Below are positions 35,162 to 45,539 of a stretch of DNA of 64,000 nucleotides, in pieces. Position 1 is the stretch's first letter, and the number at the start of each line of letters is the position of its first letter. The notes beneath the pieces were generated by a model. It had not been told where the DNA came from. It saw only the letters and a list, made by a program, of their open reading frames with translations, and did not search any database. Origin of the DNA: Stagonosporopsis chrysanthemi (lineage: Eukaryota > Ascomycota > Dothideomycetes > Pleosporales > Didymellaceae); assembly GCA_022560025.1 (NCBI GenBank), contig JAFISE010000017.1, positions 1 to 64,000 on the forward strand. The letters run 5' to 3'. Position numbers and translations under genes: made by a program.

Positions 35162-36309
35162 ATGTCACAAACGATCGACGCTTCTCTTGATCTTAACCTT
35201 GACAAACCTGTCACCACTGGAACCAGAACTGAGATCGTTCGTCAACTGTGGAGAAGTCAACCTTCGGGGTCGCTGTCTTTCGAGAGCCGCAATTGGGACG
35301 CTTATTTTGCATACTACAGCCGAGAGTGTGCTGCAGCTTTAGCCGATCAGGGCAAGCATATCTCGATCAGAAGCCACAATGACTTGCTGAGAGCAGCACA
35401 TCTGCTCGAAGTCAAGCAGTCGGCGCAAGAGGTCCAGGACGAGCTTCGTCAGATGCTCACACAACAACGACTTCCGGTTGATGAGCGAAGGATGTTGGAC
35501 GGTTCCATGAGACTAGCGGCAAGATTACTGCTCATGGTTAATATAGGTCCACCACGACCTGAGGTGTCTGCAAAGCTTGCTGTGGCATGGAACCAGGGCT
35601 CATTACAGCAGACCATGCATGATTATTTTGATACTCCATCCTCTGGATTGGTCGATCCTAAGCATAATATGCTCGAAACTAGCTTGACTTGCCGCAATAT
35701 TGAATACATCGCCAGCATCGAAATTGTACCGACAGATAACTTGCTCGACCATTTGCGACTCGGGAACAGAGACAAGAAGCTCTGGGTTTTCCAGCATGTC
35801 ACCTTTCTCAGAAATATGCAAGCTGGGTGGTACGTGCTTTTACCATCAGCCTGATGTACTATCTGTTTTTTTCTGACCTTTTTCCTAGCACGATGTTTCC
35901 AGATGGTTTTATAGCAGAGACATTAGATACTCTCGCTCTACTACTGCCAGAAACCGATCGCAAGACCGAACGTTGGTTGAAGAATGATTTCGGTACGCAC
36001 GCGCCACAAATATGTATCGATCCTGGGCTGCTACACTGCGGTTCATTCAAGCCAGGTGACCCAGCGCGCCGTCTGGAACACTATAGATTTTGGGGAGATC
36101 GGCTCGAGGCACTGAGGGAGGCATTTGAAGAAGCCACGCCGTCATCCAGAGCTTTACTTACAGTTCTCAAGGACCGAAAGAAAGGAGATCGGTGGCTCAA
36201 TTCTTGGGCTGCCCTCGTGGCCATTGGGTTGACGCTATTCTTTGGACTGGTGCAAAGCATCGAAGGAGCTATTCAAGTGTATAAGGCGTATCACCCGACG
36301 GCTGGGTGA
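35162..36309 (+). CDS. C-tail-anchored fungal membrane protein of unknown function
   Basis: Exons 35162-35829 and 35889-36309; the 59-bp intron has GTACGT, a CTGATG/CTGAC-type branch region and a pyrimidine tract ending in CCTAG. The product has 362 aa. There is no signal peptide. The soluble N-terminal part (1-225) is helical; a central block (FPDGFIAETLDTLALLLPE, CIDPGLLHCGSF) and EHYRFWGDRLEALREAFEEA precede one C-terminal hydrophobic helix (WAALVAIGLTLFFGLVQSIEGAIQVY) and a short tail. The same arrangement, often ending in FFGLVQSIEGALQVY, recurs in many uncharacterised proteins of Pezizomycotina. Membrane anchoring is clear from the sequence; molecular role is not known. It is the divergent partner of the protease-like gene. 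Confidence 0.78.
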
Positions 36310-37056
36310 TCGGGCAGGTCCAATTCACTCCTTCCTCCGTACTCCTAATTCCATGGAGATTGTATCATCTAAACCGGGTACTATATGCCTAGCAGACATC
36401 AAAGCTCAAGCTGACGCCCTATACGAAGAATCTCTTTTTTTTTGAGGGATCCTTCTTGAGAACAAGAGACCACTAATTTGGCTATAACACCTACAACCAA
36501 TTCAATTGGATACATTTTCACAGAGATGTAGTGCTTACTAATTTGTAAACGGTAGGTTACTGATGTTGAGACTCAATTGTGTTCTGCAGTGTGGCGCGTA
36601 GGAAAGAGTTATGACAGGCCCCAGAACTACCTCGACCAATTTTGACGAAAGCATGCGGTGGATCCACCTTCGTTCCTCGCCCATGGACTTCAACAGTTTC
36701 AAAGAGACCTGCCTGGGCATCCCAGGACTGTCTGAACAACTACAAGTCCTGGTGCGAAGAACATTCGACAAAGTCAAGGTAGGAGAGCATGTAGATCTGA
36801 CCGGCCACAAGAGACGAGCTTCTTCGTAGAGTAGATCAAGGTTACTTCCTACCCTGCGCTACCAGAGAAACCGTTGGAGAGCCTGGGATAGGATTGATCG
36901 ATGCGGGGGGAAGAGGGTGATATGGAATGAATGACAGGCTCAGTTGAGAGCCTGTTCCAAGCCTGAACGTCTAAGTTCCTCCTGTCTATACTGCCTTTCT
37001 ACAATACCCGACGGCCCATCTATGCCTTTACACCAAAACACCACCAACAAAAGTGT
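36310..37056. other. Intergenic region with a possible gene fragment
   Basis: A plus-strand frame at 36611-36829 reads MRWIHLRSSPMDFNSF followed by LSEQLQVLVRRTFDKVK. The WIHL start resembles the WIHLLVNNM segment of the CorA-like protein in this window, but the match is too short to assign. The rest shows nothing. Confidence 0.3.
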
Positions 37057-38460
37057 CTACAACTTTGGAAACCTCACGCGCAGAAACTGGTTCGGCCACG
37101 CAACCTCCACGCCCAACTGATGCGCCACCTTCAGCACCCACTCCGGCTCGCGCATAAACTGCCGCGCAACAAGCACTACATCCGCCTGCGGCTCCTGCCC
37201 CTCCCGGCCCTCCGTCAGCGCCAGCGCAGCCTTCGCCTCCTCCTCAATCAGCGCCTCACCACCCCCGGCCTTACCGCCCTCCTGCACAATATCCCGCGCC
37301 TGCTCGGCCTCAGTAATCAGCCCTACGGCGCCGATGAACAGCTCGCCGCCGTCCTTCTTGACCTCGTCTCTGATGCGCGCCGCGATGCGCGTTTGGTAGT
37401 CTTTGGCGTCGAAGGCGTTGAGCTGCTGCGCCGGGTGGTTGCCGCCACTGCTGACGTCGAGCAGGTCGACGCCCAGCGGCGCAACGAGCTTCGCAAGGCG
37501 GATCGAGCTGGGGACGTCCCAGGTGCCGTGCTGCTGGTCGAGGGGCGTACCCTCCATCCACTCTGTTGCGCTGATGCGCAGGAAGAGCGGCATGGAGGCC
37601 GGGATCACGGCGCGGATCGCGCTGATGATGTCCGTGAGCAGGCGCGCGCGGTTCTCAAGGGACCCGCCGTAGCGGTCTGTCCGGCGGTTGGTGAGCGGGG
37701 AGAGGAACTGGTGGATCAGGTAGCCGTGGGCGGCATGGATTTCAATCACGTCGACACCGGCCTTGACGCTGCGCTGCGCGGCGCGCGCCCAGTCCTGAAC
37801 GAGCTCTTCGATCTCGGCCTCGCTCAGGGCCCGGGGCGCCCAAAAGCCTCCCTCGTCGTCGTCCAGCTTCCTCTCGTCCCACGTCCACTCCTCGCCGCCC
37901 ATGGGCCCCACAACGTCCTCCGGCCAGCCCCCCGCGGCTTCACTCGCACGCACGCTAACCTTCTTCTTCCCGCCGTTGGTGCGCTGGGGCCCAGCAACCC
38001 ACGGGGCGCACGTACTGGCCTTGCGCCCGGCGTGTGCGAGCTGGATGGCGCTCAGCGCGCCCTGAGACTTGATGAAGTCGCTGACCCTACGCAGCGCGGG
38101 GATCTGCGCATCGCTCCAGATACCGGGACAGTTGGGCGAAATGCGTCCGTTGGCCTGGACGCCCGTGGCTTCCACCATGACCAGCGCGGCGCCTTTGAGG
38201 GCGTAGTGGCCCAGGGTGGCGATGTGGTAGTCTGTCAGGGCGCCGGTGGCGGGGCCGTGGGAAGCGCTGCTGAACTGGCACATGGGGGCGACGAGGATGC
38301 GGTTGCGCAGGGTGGTGCCGCGGATGGTGAGGGGCTGGAAGAGTTTCGGGGTCGTCTTGGAGTCTGTGGAAGTCACAGGGGTGCCAGGGGAGATAAAGTG
38401 TTGGGGCGTGAAGTAGTCGAGGTCGGGGACGCCGACGTTGTAGTCTGGAGGGGGTGCCAT
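37057..38460 (-). CDS. NADH:flavin oxidoreductase, old yellow enzyme family (YqjM-like)
   Basis: Single exon of 467 aa. The TIM-barrel FMN enzyme signatures are in order: LFQPLTIRGTTLRNRI, APMCQFSSA (FMN-binding strand), QLAHAGRKAS, the substrate and hydride motif EIHAAHGYLIHQF with LSPLTNRRTDRYGGSLENR, DVSSGGN and the C-terminal FIGAVGLI. HAAHGYL and YGGSLENR put it with the YqjM/NADPH dehydrogenase class of ene-reductases rather than the yeast Oye1 class. Such enzymes reduce activated C=C bonds using NAD(P)H, often in detoxification or secondary metabolism. There is no signal peptide, so it is probably cytosolic. The native substrate cannot be inferred; no biosynthetic cluster lies around it. 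Confidence 0.93.
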   Translation of the reverse strand: MAPPPDYNVGVPDLDYFTPQHFISPGTPVTSTDSKTTPKLFQPLTIRGTTLRNRILVAPMCQFSSASHGPATGALTDYHIATLGHYALKGAALVMVEATGVQANGRISPNCPGIWSDAQIPALRRVSDFIKSQGALSAIQLAHAGRKASTCAPWVAGPQRTNGGKKKVSVRASEAAGGWPEDVVGPMGGEEWTWDERKLDDDEGGFWAPRALSEAEIEELVQDWARAAQRSVKAGVDVIEIHAAHGYLIHQFLSPLTNRRTDRYGGSLENRARLLTDIISAIRAVIPASMPLFLRISATEWMEGTPLDQQHGTWDVPSSIRLAKLVAPLGVDLLDVSSGGNHPAQQLNAFDAKDYQTRIAARIRDEVKKDGGELFIGAVGLITEAEQARDIVQEGGKAGGGEALIEEEAKAALALTEGREGQEPQADVVLVARQFMREPEWVLKVAHQLGVEVAWPNQFLRVRFPKL

Positions 38461-39005
38461 TTTGGAGGTTGTCGTTGAATGTAGGGGGTAGTGTTGTGGA
38501 AGTCAGAGTGAGAAAATCCTACAAAATCAACGCTTGTAATCAAAACGAAACCGGACGCTTCAATGACTTGTGTGACAGAAAGAAGTCTCCAGTGATACTT
38601 CAACCTCGCCAAAAAAAAAAAAGCAATATATGTACACAATGGCGCAACCTGTTGATTTGTAAGATGTTCCAACAGGAAGGTAAACAACCCCACCAGTGCC
38701 GAGGTCCGCCCACAATCTGCCGTGGCGGGGCCTGACTTTTGCACAACAACGATAATCATCGTACTGTGTAAGCAAGCACTCATTAATGATCATCGCCAAG
38801 CAGGTACGCTATGTCGACATCGGCGTTGACAGTAATCATACTCTCACATTAGCCAATCACCACATCCAATTCATTCCACTCACATCCACATCCACATCCA
38901 CATCCACACCCACGCGCAAAGTCCTTCACAGCATATAATCATATCTTCTCATTGTTTCTCCCCTATTCCCTCTTACTCTCCGCCCAACATCCTCCCTTCC
39001 CCTTC
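38461..39005. other. Intergenic region between OYE and CsbD-like genes
   Basis: 545 bp holding the OYE promoter and the 3' side of the CsbD-like gene, with a CCACAT hexamer array at 38878-38910 and an A11 run at 38612-38622. Nothing coding was recognised. Confidence 0.6.
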
Positions 39006-39366
39006 CTATTGCTTCTTACTCTCCGCCCCCTCCTTCTGCATCCCCTCACAACCCACCAAGTTCCCCGCCGCCTGCTCCACGCCCCCCAGCCCCTGCTGCG
39101 CGGGGTCTCTATTCTCGCTCGCAGCCTTCATGGCGTCGATGGCTTGGTTCTTGTCTTGCTCGCCCGAGGTGGCCCAGGCTTGGTTGCCGGTTACGCTGCC
39201 GATTGTTGACTGCGGGGGGTGTTAGAGGAGGGGGTGTGGTGGAGAGAGAGTGAGAAGCGCGAAGGGGGGGGGGACGTACCTCAGCGGCGCCTTTGATGTA
39301 TTGGGCGTGGCCGGCAATGAGACCGGGGTTCTCCATGTTGTTGGATCCGTTGGGTTGGGCGGACAT
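39006..39366 (-). CDS. CsbD-like stress-response / Hmp1-type protein
   Basis: Exons 39366-39280 and 39209-39006 with a 70-bp intron (GTACGT...CGCAG) give 96 aa. The small hydrophilic protein has the CsbD-like pattern: IAGHAQYIKGAAESTIGSVTG, then a repeat-like GLGGVEQAAGNLVGCEGMQ. Fungal members include the Ustilago Hmp1 protein, described as recognising mismatched base pairs and cruciform DNA; bacterial CsbD is a general stress protein. It has neither a signal peptide nor a TM helix. The intron carries ten consecutive C on the coding strand next to the donor. A cellular role in stress is inferred from the family only. Confidence 0.85.
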
Positions 39367-39721
39367 GGTTGCGTGTGTGTGTTTGGTGTTCGAGGTTTAG
39401 ATGTTTGGCTGTAGTAGAAGGTATTGCTTGTTCAGAAAGGATATGTGGTGTGTGGGAGGATACTGGTGGTTGATACATATACGGGCAGGTACACTACGTC
39501 ATCACGCTTCATCGATCGCTGGGCCCGCCACTGCGCGTCAGTCACGAGACGACGTGATTAAGTGTAACATTGGCGACAGACTGATTCAGAATTACGAGTC
39601 TAGGGTTTGAGATGTGTGTTTTTGCGAGGCCGTGGTTTCCTCGCGATCTGGTCACACCTCGATTACAGGATGAGCCCTTTAGTTGGCTACTCGATTGCAT
39701 GTCGTCTACATAACACTCTGT
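39367..39721. other. Short intergenic region, no recognised feature
   Basis: 355 bp upstream of the CsbD-like gene and downstream of the SDR gene. No motif was recognised. Confidence 0.5.
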
Positions 39722-40743
39722 CTAGTACGTCGACGGAAACACAGCAATCCTACCGCCATCCGTAATCTGACTGACACCGTTCATGTACGCGCCCGCCTTG
39801 CCAACCATATACAGCACCAATCCGGCCATGTCATTGCCATTCCCCATGCGCCCCTGCGGAATCTGGTTCGTGCCGTAGGCAAGCGGATTCGAGGTGGTCA
39901 TCTCGCTCGGAAACGGGCCCGGACAGATGACATTGCTCCTGACGCCCCACTCGGCGAGGAACGTGGCCATGATCTTGGTGATGTGCGCGGTTGCGGACTT
40001 TGTGGCGTTGTACGCCAGCCCCGCGCTGATCCAGCGCATGTACGACGCCACAGATGCGACGGTGATGATGTGCGCCATGCGGTCGTCGTCCTCGTCGACG
40101 TCGATGTCCTTGAGCTTGGAGGTGTCGCGCTGCCGCGCATTGCCTGTGCCTTGGACGCGCCCGGGCGCCCATCCGCGACGCGTGTTGGCGGCTTCGAGCA
40201 GTGGGAGGAACAGCGCAGAGACGCCGACGACGGCTTTGGTGTTGATCTCAAAGGCCTGGCTCCACTCGTTGCCATCCATGCCCAGGATCATGGCGTCGCG
40301 GACAGCCTCGATGGATTCGGCATTGTGGATGGGCTGTCCCGACTTTGGACCCAGGACGCCTGCGTTGTTGATCAGGACATCGACGTAGCCTACTTCCTTC
40401 TCGATTTGCGCGACAGCTTTGCGGATCGACTCAAGGTCTGACACGTCCGCGGAGATGGCAGAGAGGACTGAGGTTTTCGGGGCGGAGGGCGAGGATTCGA
40501 GCTTAGCGATGGCTTCGTCGAGGACGTTTTTGCGACGGCCGATGATGTAGATCTTGGCAGCACCGTTCTGCAGCAAGGCCGCGGCGATGGTGAGGCCGAT
40601 GCCTGTGGATTGTCAGTCGGTATGGCGGGGGAGGGGTAGCTTCAAGCTTGGACTGACGAACCGCTGCCACCGCCAGTGATAACCACAACCAGACCTTTGG
40701 CCGAGAAGAGGGAGGCTGGATTAATTGGCGAGAGGACATCCAT
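39722..40743 (-). CDS. Short-chain dehydrogenase/reductase (SDR)
   Basis: Exons 40743-40662 and 40602-39722 (59-bp intron, GTTCGT...CACAG) give 320 aa. Splicing restores the cofactor motif TGGGSGIG at residues 23-30, in the form VVVITGGGSGIG. NNAG (VLINNAGVLG), the catalytic Ser in TVASVASY and the YNATK active-site Tyr/Lys follow, then CPGPFPSEM. This is a classical SDR with a Rossmann fold, using NAD(P)(H). An acidic insert (DVDEDDDR) before the catalytic strand is characteristic of some fungal rhamnolipid-reductase-like SDRs. The substrate is unknown. No targeting signal was seen. Confidence 0.92.
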
Positions 40744-41006
40744 TGTGCTGTGCTGTGTTGTTCTCTTCCGACAATTGTTTTTGAAGGATTATGGACTAGA
40801 CGGAGTAAATTGCTGGATTGGTGCTTACAGATCAGGGCCCTGATGGCGTCACTCGCTGTATTGACCCGCGGGAATAGCATCGTACTCGGTAAGTGGAGAA
40901 GGTCAGGAGCGACAGTCCATTTGTGTATGTTGGCATTGATGGGGTATCTTATGCGAAAATGGCCGTCTGCTCATCACTCGCCCGGTCTTCTGCTGCTCCT
41001 ACTTTC

Positions 41007-42049
41007 CTAATTGATTCCACCCACAATCCTCAGCCCCTGCTCCTCCTGCGAGTACGCCAGCACATAGCGACACGGGTGCCAGCTGATAACACTGCTCGCC
41101 TTGTGCACATTGACTTCATGCACGACCTCCCCCGTCTCCACATGCGCGATCTTGATCTTCTTCTCGTCCTTGTCGTCGCTGCCTGCGGTGATGTAGCTCC
41201 CGTCAAAGCTGAAATCGACGCTCTTGACGGGCTCCTTTGTGAGATCGAACGTCCGCACGCAGATCCACTCCTGCGTATCCCAGAGAGAGACCAGCGCGTC
41301 GCCGCCGCCGGCGGCCAGGTACTCGCCCGAGGGCGACATGCTGATGGCGTAGCACGAGGACGTATGCGCATTGAGGGCCAAGGCGGGATCGAAGGAGGGA
41401 TAGTCGACGACTTTGATGCTGCCGTCGCCCGACGTCAGGAAGAGATGCGCGCCGGACCAGTCAAAGACACACTGGTTCGTCTGGCCCGACTGGCGGTGCT
41501 CGGAGACGGTGCGCAGGGCGGTGCGGTCGATAGAGACGAGGACATTGTCCTGTACAGATTAGCACACTCGCAGTAATCGTGGATGCGCAAAAGGCAAACC
41601 TTGCGGCCCGCGACAATCTCGTTGCCGTCCGGTGTCCATGCCAGCGTGAACGGCTGCTCGCCCACCTTGACCTCGCCCACGCTAGCCTTCGACCGGATGT
41701 CCCAGAACCTGACCATGCCATCGGTGCTGCAGCTCGCAAGCTCGTTCTCGTTGATCGGGTGGAAGGCGACGCGTTCGAGCTGTGTGGACGGCGGCACGCC
41801 GGGGGTGCGCAGCTCAGTCGAGTTCTTGACATTGGTCTTCTCGGGGTTCCATATCCGCAGCGTCCGGTCCGCAGCTCCCGTGGCTATGAATGTGCCTGAA
41901 GCGTTCCAGCTGAGTGTGCGGATGTAATGCGCCGCCGAGACTGAGGCGTTCGGGCGGAGGACGTCGACGTATGCGGACGTCTTGAAGCGCGAGAAGGCGC
42001 CAGAGAAGGATGACTTCCCAAGGGACCGAGCACGCGACGGCGGTGCCAT
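41007..42049 (-). CDS. THO complex subunit Tex1/THOC3 (WD40 protein)
   Basis: Exons 42049-41600 and 41549-41007 (50-bp intron) give 330 aa. After a short basic start (MAPPSRARSLGK), WD40 repeats run the full length: RTLSWNASGTFIATGAADRTLRIW, ERVAFHPINENELASCSTDGMVRFWDIR, AWTPDGNEIVAG, then MSPSGEYLAAGGGDALVSLWD and SFDGSYITAGSDD. The order and the WNASG, STDGMVRFWD and GGGDALVSLWD segments match Tex1/THOC3, the beta-propeller of the THO/TREX complex that couples transcription with mRNA export in the nucleus. The frame is open upstream of 42049 to 42139, but Met 42049 fits family lengths better. Confidence 0.88.
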
Positions 42050-42482
42050 CAACAGTCTGCGATTACGGATTGGTGGAGAGGACGTCGGGAAGACTTGCAC
42101 GTCGAGTTGGCCCAATGTTACGAAGCTGCAAGCTAGCAAGCCACAAGCAACGGCAGCTTGTTGCAGATCGCAGAGCAGGGGTCTTCACGACCACTCGCTT
42201 GTGACGTCGGTGAGCTAGCTCACATCACAAGAACAAAGCAAAGCCGTGTTTGAAGGGTATAGCAATCCTGCGATGCTTAGATTATTTGACGACATGTAAT
42301 TATTTTTTGCATCCATATGAGTGGGATATCTTCATCTACAATAATCTCTACCTTCCAGCTTCTTTGTGCAATGCAAGAGCTGAGATGATGTCGCTAAACG
42401 CTACTATGAAACCGTTGCTGCTTTCGCATTCGCCACCGTGTATGCCCTCTTCTTTGCAAGAGCTTGTGTGCTTCGAGCAATC
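42050..42482. other. Intergenic region upstream of the THO gene
   Basis: 433 bp containing the Tex1/THOC3 promoter and the 3' side of the tRNA ligase gene. No other feature was recognised. Confidence 0.5.
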
Positions 42483-45023
42483 TTACAATCGGCCAAGCAC
42501 GCCACGGACGCTGCCGTCAAGCATCACATTGCCCTTGACCGTCAGCTCTCCAATACCTGTTGCAGCCCCAGAGCCCTCGTTCAGCCATCGCTGCAGCAGG
42601 TCGTTGCTCTCCTTGGGCTTGATGCTCTGGTTTGCCGTGCCGACAGTGACATGAGCAATCGGGTTAACCGTCTCGAACATCACTTCCTCCGTGGTGGTGC
42701 CGCCTTCGCCATCGACTTGGACGGTACACGTGCCGTTGAGACGCACGACGAAGCACATGATGCGGTCGTCCCAGATCAAACGCTCCATCAGCACACCGCA
42801 CTTGCCCAACTCAGGCTCCCAGGCACCTCCGTTTTCTGCTGTAGTCTGAACAGTATCGTTCAGCTTGATCAACTTGTCCCAGTATGGCTGGTTCTGAACT
42901 GCGGAAGCACGATGGATGAGCGTGACGTGGAACTCGTTCTGAACACGACGCTGCTGCTTCAAATGGTTGTAGAGACGTGCGGTCTCAGGGCCCTTGCCAC
43001 TGAAAAGCGCATCCAAGATCGAGCTTACCCGAGAAGTCTCGAGCTTGACGGAGAAGTACTCCATCCGCGGTGCCCTCTTCGACTTCACGTCACCCTGCGA
43101 CTGCTTCCTGCCGTTTGCATCTCCGCCCTGACTCTTCTGCATGTTTTGAAGGATCTGATTATTGTTGAACTGGGTATTCTTTGAGCCGGCCTTCCCGCCC
43201 CGTGACAGATCCATCTTGAAGTCTGGCGTGTAGTCGTGCAAAGCCCACTGGATCGCTTCGTCCATATCTGTGTCAGTCGGCATGTCTCGGCCTTCGAACA
43301 GCGCAGGATATGTCTCTGCCATTTTGCTGATGATCGTCTCCAGATTCTGGCGTGAGTCTTGCACAGGATCGATGTTGATGACGAGGTCAAACAGATCATC
43401 AGGGGCCTCCGAAGGATCAAGAGGTTGGAAGCGATGCATGAAGCCCTCCATGATCTCAACAATCTCCCCTGAGCCCTTCGATCCGGCCTGGATGGTCTGA
43501 TGGTTGTCGCCACGGTCAAGAACACGCTTTCGAGTGGCATCTCGGATGGCGTCATAGTTTGAACGCTCATGAACGTAATGGAGTGCGACGAAGCGAGCAT
43601 CCCTTACGGTCCGCGAGATATCATTGATGATCTGGTCGCGCTCGCGCTTCTGGTGGTTGTTGCGATCGGCAATGACGACCGGATTGGTGATGAGCAGTGA
43701 CGATATTGTGTCGGCAAAAACCTGGCCTCGACCCTTCTTTGCTTTGACATTGTCGTTTTGGAAGTGGCCCCATCCAAACAGCTTCACCAATGCGAGAGCC
43801 ACAGTCGTCTTACCACAACCGATGGTTGCAATAGGGACGAGAATGATGTTCCTGTTTACCGCCTTGCTCTCTTGTGCGCCAGCATTCAGCTCCTGCTGGA
43901 TGATTTCTGCGCCAGTTGTGCCGCGTGCTGCCAGAAACTCTTCACGTAGTTTGATGATGCCGTGGTTTTGGTTGTAGGCTTTTGCCAACCCTGGATTCTG
44001 CACAAACCTCTTGCGCGCGAATTCGCAGTACTCCTCGGTGATTGCCTTGTGCTTCTTGTAGCGCGGAGGCTTACCGGCAATCATGGCCTTGGTACACTCA
44101 CGCCATTGCCTATACATGAGGTATGGTTCCTCGAATTTGTACTTGAAGAACCAGTCCTCGTACGGCGCGCCTTCAGCTGGTCGTGCCTGACAACGGATGA
44201 CGAAGCCTTCGGTGTCGCGTCCTTTGTAGTTGCCGGTCTCGGCGACCTTGTCCAGGAAGGTCTTGACCTGGCCAATGTCGTGTTCCATGACATAGACAAC
44301 CTTCTTCATTCCCCACTCATCGGCAAACTTGTCGACCAGATGCCCAGGATATGTCGCAAATTCAGGCAGGTTGAGGTTGATGCCGTGCACGTACAGGCCA
44401 GCTTGGTCGGGTGTGTATGCAAGAACGTGCTCTTCAAACTCGTCATCGCATAGTTCAGCCACCAATGTTGCGTTCATTGCACGCAATGTCCGCGCAAGAT
44501 CCTGCTTCTTCTTCCCAACGGTTGCAAGGTGCCTCTCCACCCAGCGCTCACCTGCCATCGCATGGCTGAGCTCGACATCGCCTCGTGCGCCTGTGGAGTG
44601 CTTGCTGCAGACCAGCAGTGTGTCGTCGTCAAGGCCCGAAACAAAGATGATGCAGCCGTTCTCTTTTACACTCAGCTCGTAAGGCCCTCTTGTGTTCTGC
44701 TCTACATTCTTCCACTCCGTTTTCCTGACCTCTCCGTGATTGAAGAACTTGTCATATCCTCTCACAGCGATCTCGTGCTGCCCGTTGCGATTCTGGTACG
44801 TAAAGAGGCCGCGTGCGTACGTTGGGAGGTGCTCTTTCTTGTAGTCCCAGTCGTTCATCTTCCAGGAATCTACCGTGCGGCCGCTAGGCAGTGTGAATGT
44901 GTGCTTCTTGACGGAGAAACCGCCTTTCCCCTTCTTCCCCTCGTGCGCCTGTAACGAGTGGATCAGATTGGTGATTTCTTTCGGATCCTGGGCGACATAT
45001 GGCGCGTGCTCGCGGTGCGCCAT
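42483..45023 (-). CDS. TRL1: Fungal tRNA ligase (Trl1/Rlg1)
   Basis: Single exon; 846 aa from ATG 45023, close to the yeast length of 827. The three activities are visible in order. Adenylyltransferase: ELSVKENGCII, with the nucleotide-accepting Lys at residue 120, and EGFVIRCQ. Polynucleotide kinase: P-loop ATIGCGKTT near residues 405-415. Cyclic phosphodiesterase: two HxTx motifs, HVTLIH and HVTVGT, near the C-terminus. The enzyme joins tRNA halves after intron removal and, in yeast, HAC1 mRNA in the unfolded-protein response. The frame continues without a stop upstream to 45383. One in-frame Met at 45185 would add a 54-residue basic leader without acidic residues (see findings). ATG 45023 is chosen because MAHREHAPYVAQDPKE matches fungal N-termini. 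Confidence 0.95.
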   Translation of the reverse strand: MAHREHAPYVAQDPKEITNLIHSLQAHEGKKGKGGFSVKKHTFTLPSGRTVDSWKMNDWDYKKEHLPTYARGLFTYQNRNGQHEIAVRGYDKFFNHGEVRKTEWKNVEQNTRGPYELSVKENGCIIFVSGLDDDTLLVCSKHSTGARGDVELSHAMAGERWVERHLATVGKKKQDLARTLRAMNATLVAELCDDEFEEHVLAYTPDQAGLYVHGINLNLPEFATYPGHLVDKFADEWGMKKVVYVMEHDIGQVKTFLDKVAETGNYKGRDTEGFVIRCQARPAEGAPYEDWFFKYKFEEPYLMYRQWRECTKAMIAGKPPRYKKHKAITEEYCEFARKRFVQNPGLAKAYNQNHGIIKLREEFLAARGTTGAEIIQQELNAGAQESKAVNRNIILVPIATIGCGKTTVALALVKLFGWGHFQNDNVKAKKGRGQVFADTISSLLITNPVVIADRNNHQKRERDQIINDISRTVRDARFVALHYVHERSNYDAIRDATRKRVLDRGDNHQTIQAGSKGSGEIVEIMEGFMHRFQPLDPSEAPDDLFDLVINIDPVQDSRQNLETIISKMAETYPALFEGRDMPTDTDMDEAIQWALHDYTPDFKMDLSRGGKAGSKNTQFNNNQILQNMQKSQGGDANGRKQSQGDVKSKRAPRMEYFSVKLETSRVSSILDALFSGKGPETARLYNHLKQQRRVQNEFHVTLIHRASAVQNQPYWDKLIKLNDTVQTTAENGGAWEPELGKCGVLMERLIWDDRIMCFVVRLNGTCTVQVDGEGGTTTEEVMFETVNPIAHVTVGTANQSIKPKESNDLLQRWLNEGSGAATGIGELTVKGNVMLDGSVRGVLGRL

Positions 45024-45539
45024 GATTGCGGTCGTGGTGGAGTATGCGACGAAAAGTGCTGGTATGCGCGCTGACTGTCGTGGTATGCGAAATGTCTGAG
45101 AAAGGCGCAGATGTAAGCTTGACGTTGCGTGCAATGCGAATTTAACGAGCAGGAGCGGGGAGCGTATATTGACAGAAGCTGCCATACAGGCAGCAGTGGA
45201 GACAGAGGTGCGGAAACGACGATGAATCAAGCAAGGGCGGCAACTCACGCTATACAGGTTGCCAAACACGAATGTAATAAGGGCGCCGACGCTTAATGTG
45301 AGCTCCGAGTCACCACGACAATGTTTTTGGGCACTTTTGACGAGGCGAGATGAGATCAGCTGTGGCAGCCTGAGGCGGTGCATCGCGGGGTATCAACGAA
45401 CCAACAACGCCATCCTAGACTTTTGGACGCTAATTGTCAAGTCCAACACAATGGCATACCAAAACTTTTCGAGTCAGCATGTAAGCGACCTCCTTGATTC
45501 TTGTCAAAATTACAGTAATATTACAAATGTGCATTACAT
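45024..45539. other. Region upstream of tRNA ligase, partly open in its frame
   Basis: 516 bp between the tRNA ligase ATG and the NPR3 stop codon. The ligase frame is open to 45383, so part of this may be translated from an upstream Met or be a 5' UTR. Confidence 0.5.

Noticed and set aside
37120..38478. 452-codon open frame on the plus strand
   Set aside because: Mirror of the OYE gene, which has all family motifs; the plus-strand product has none.
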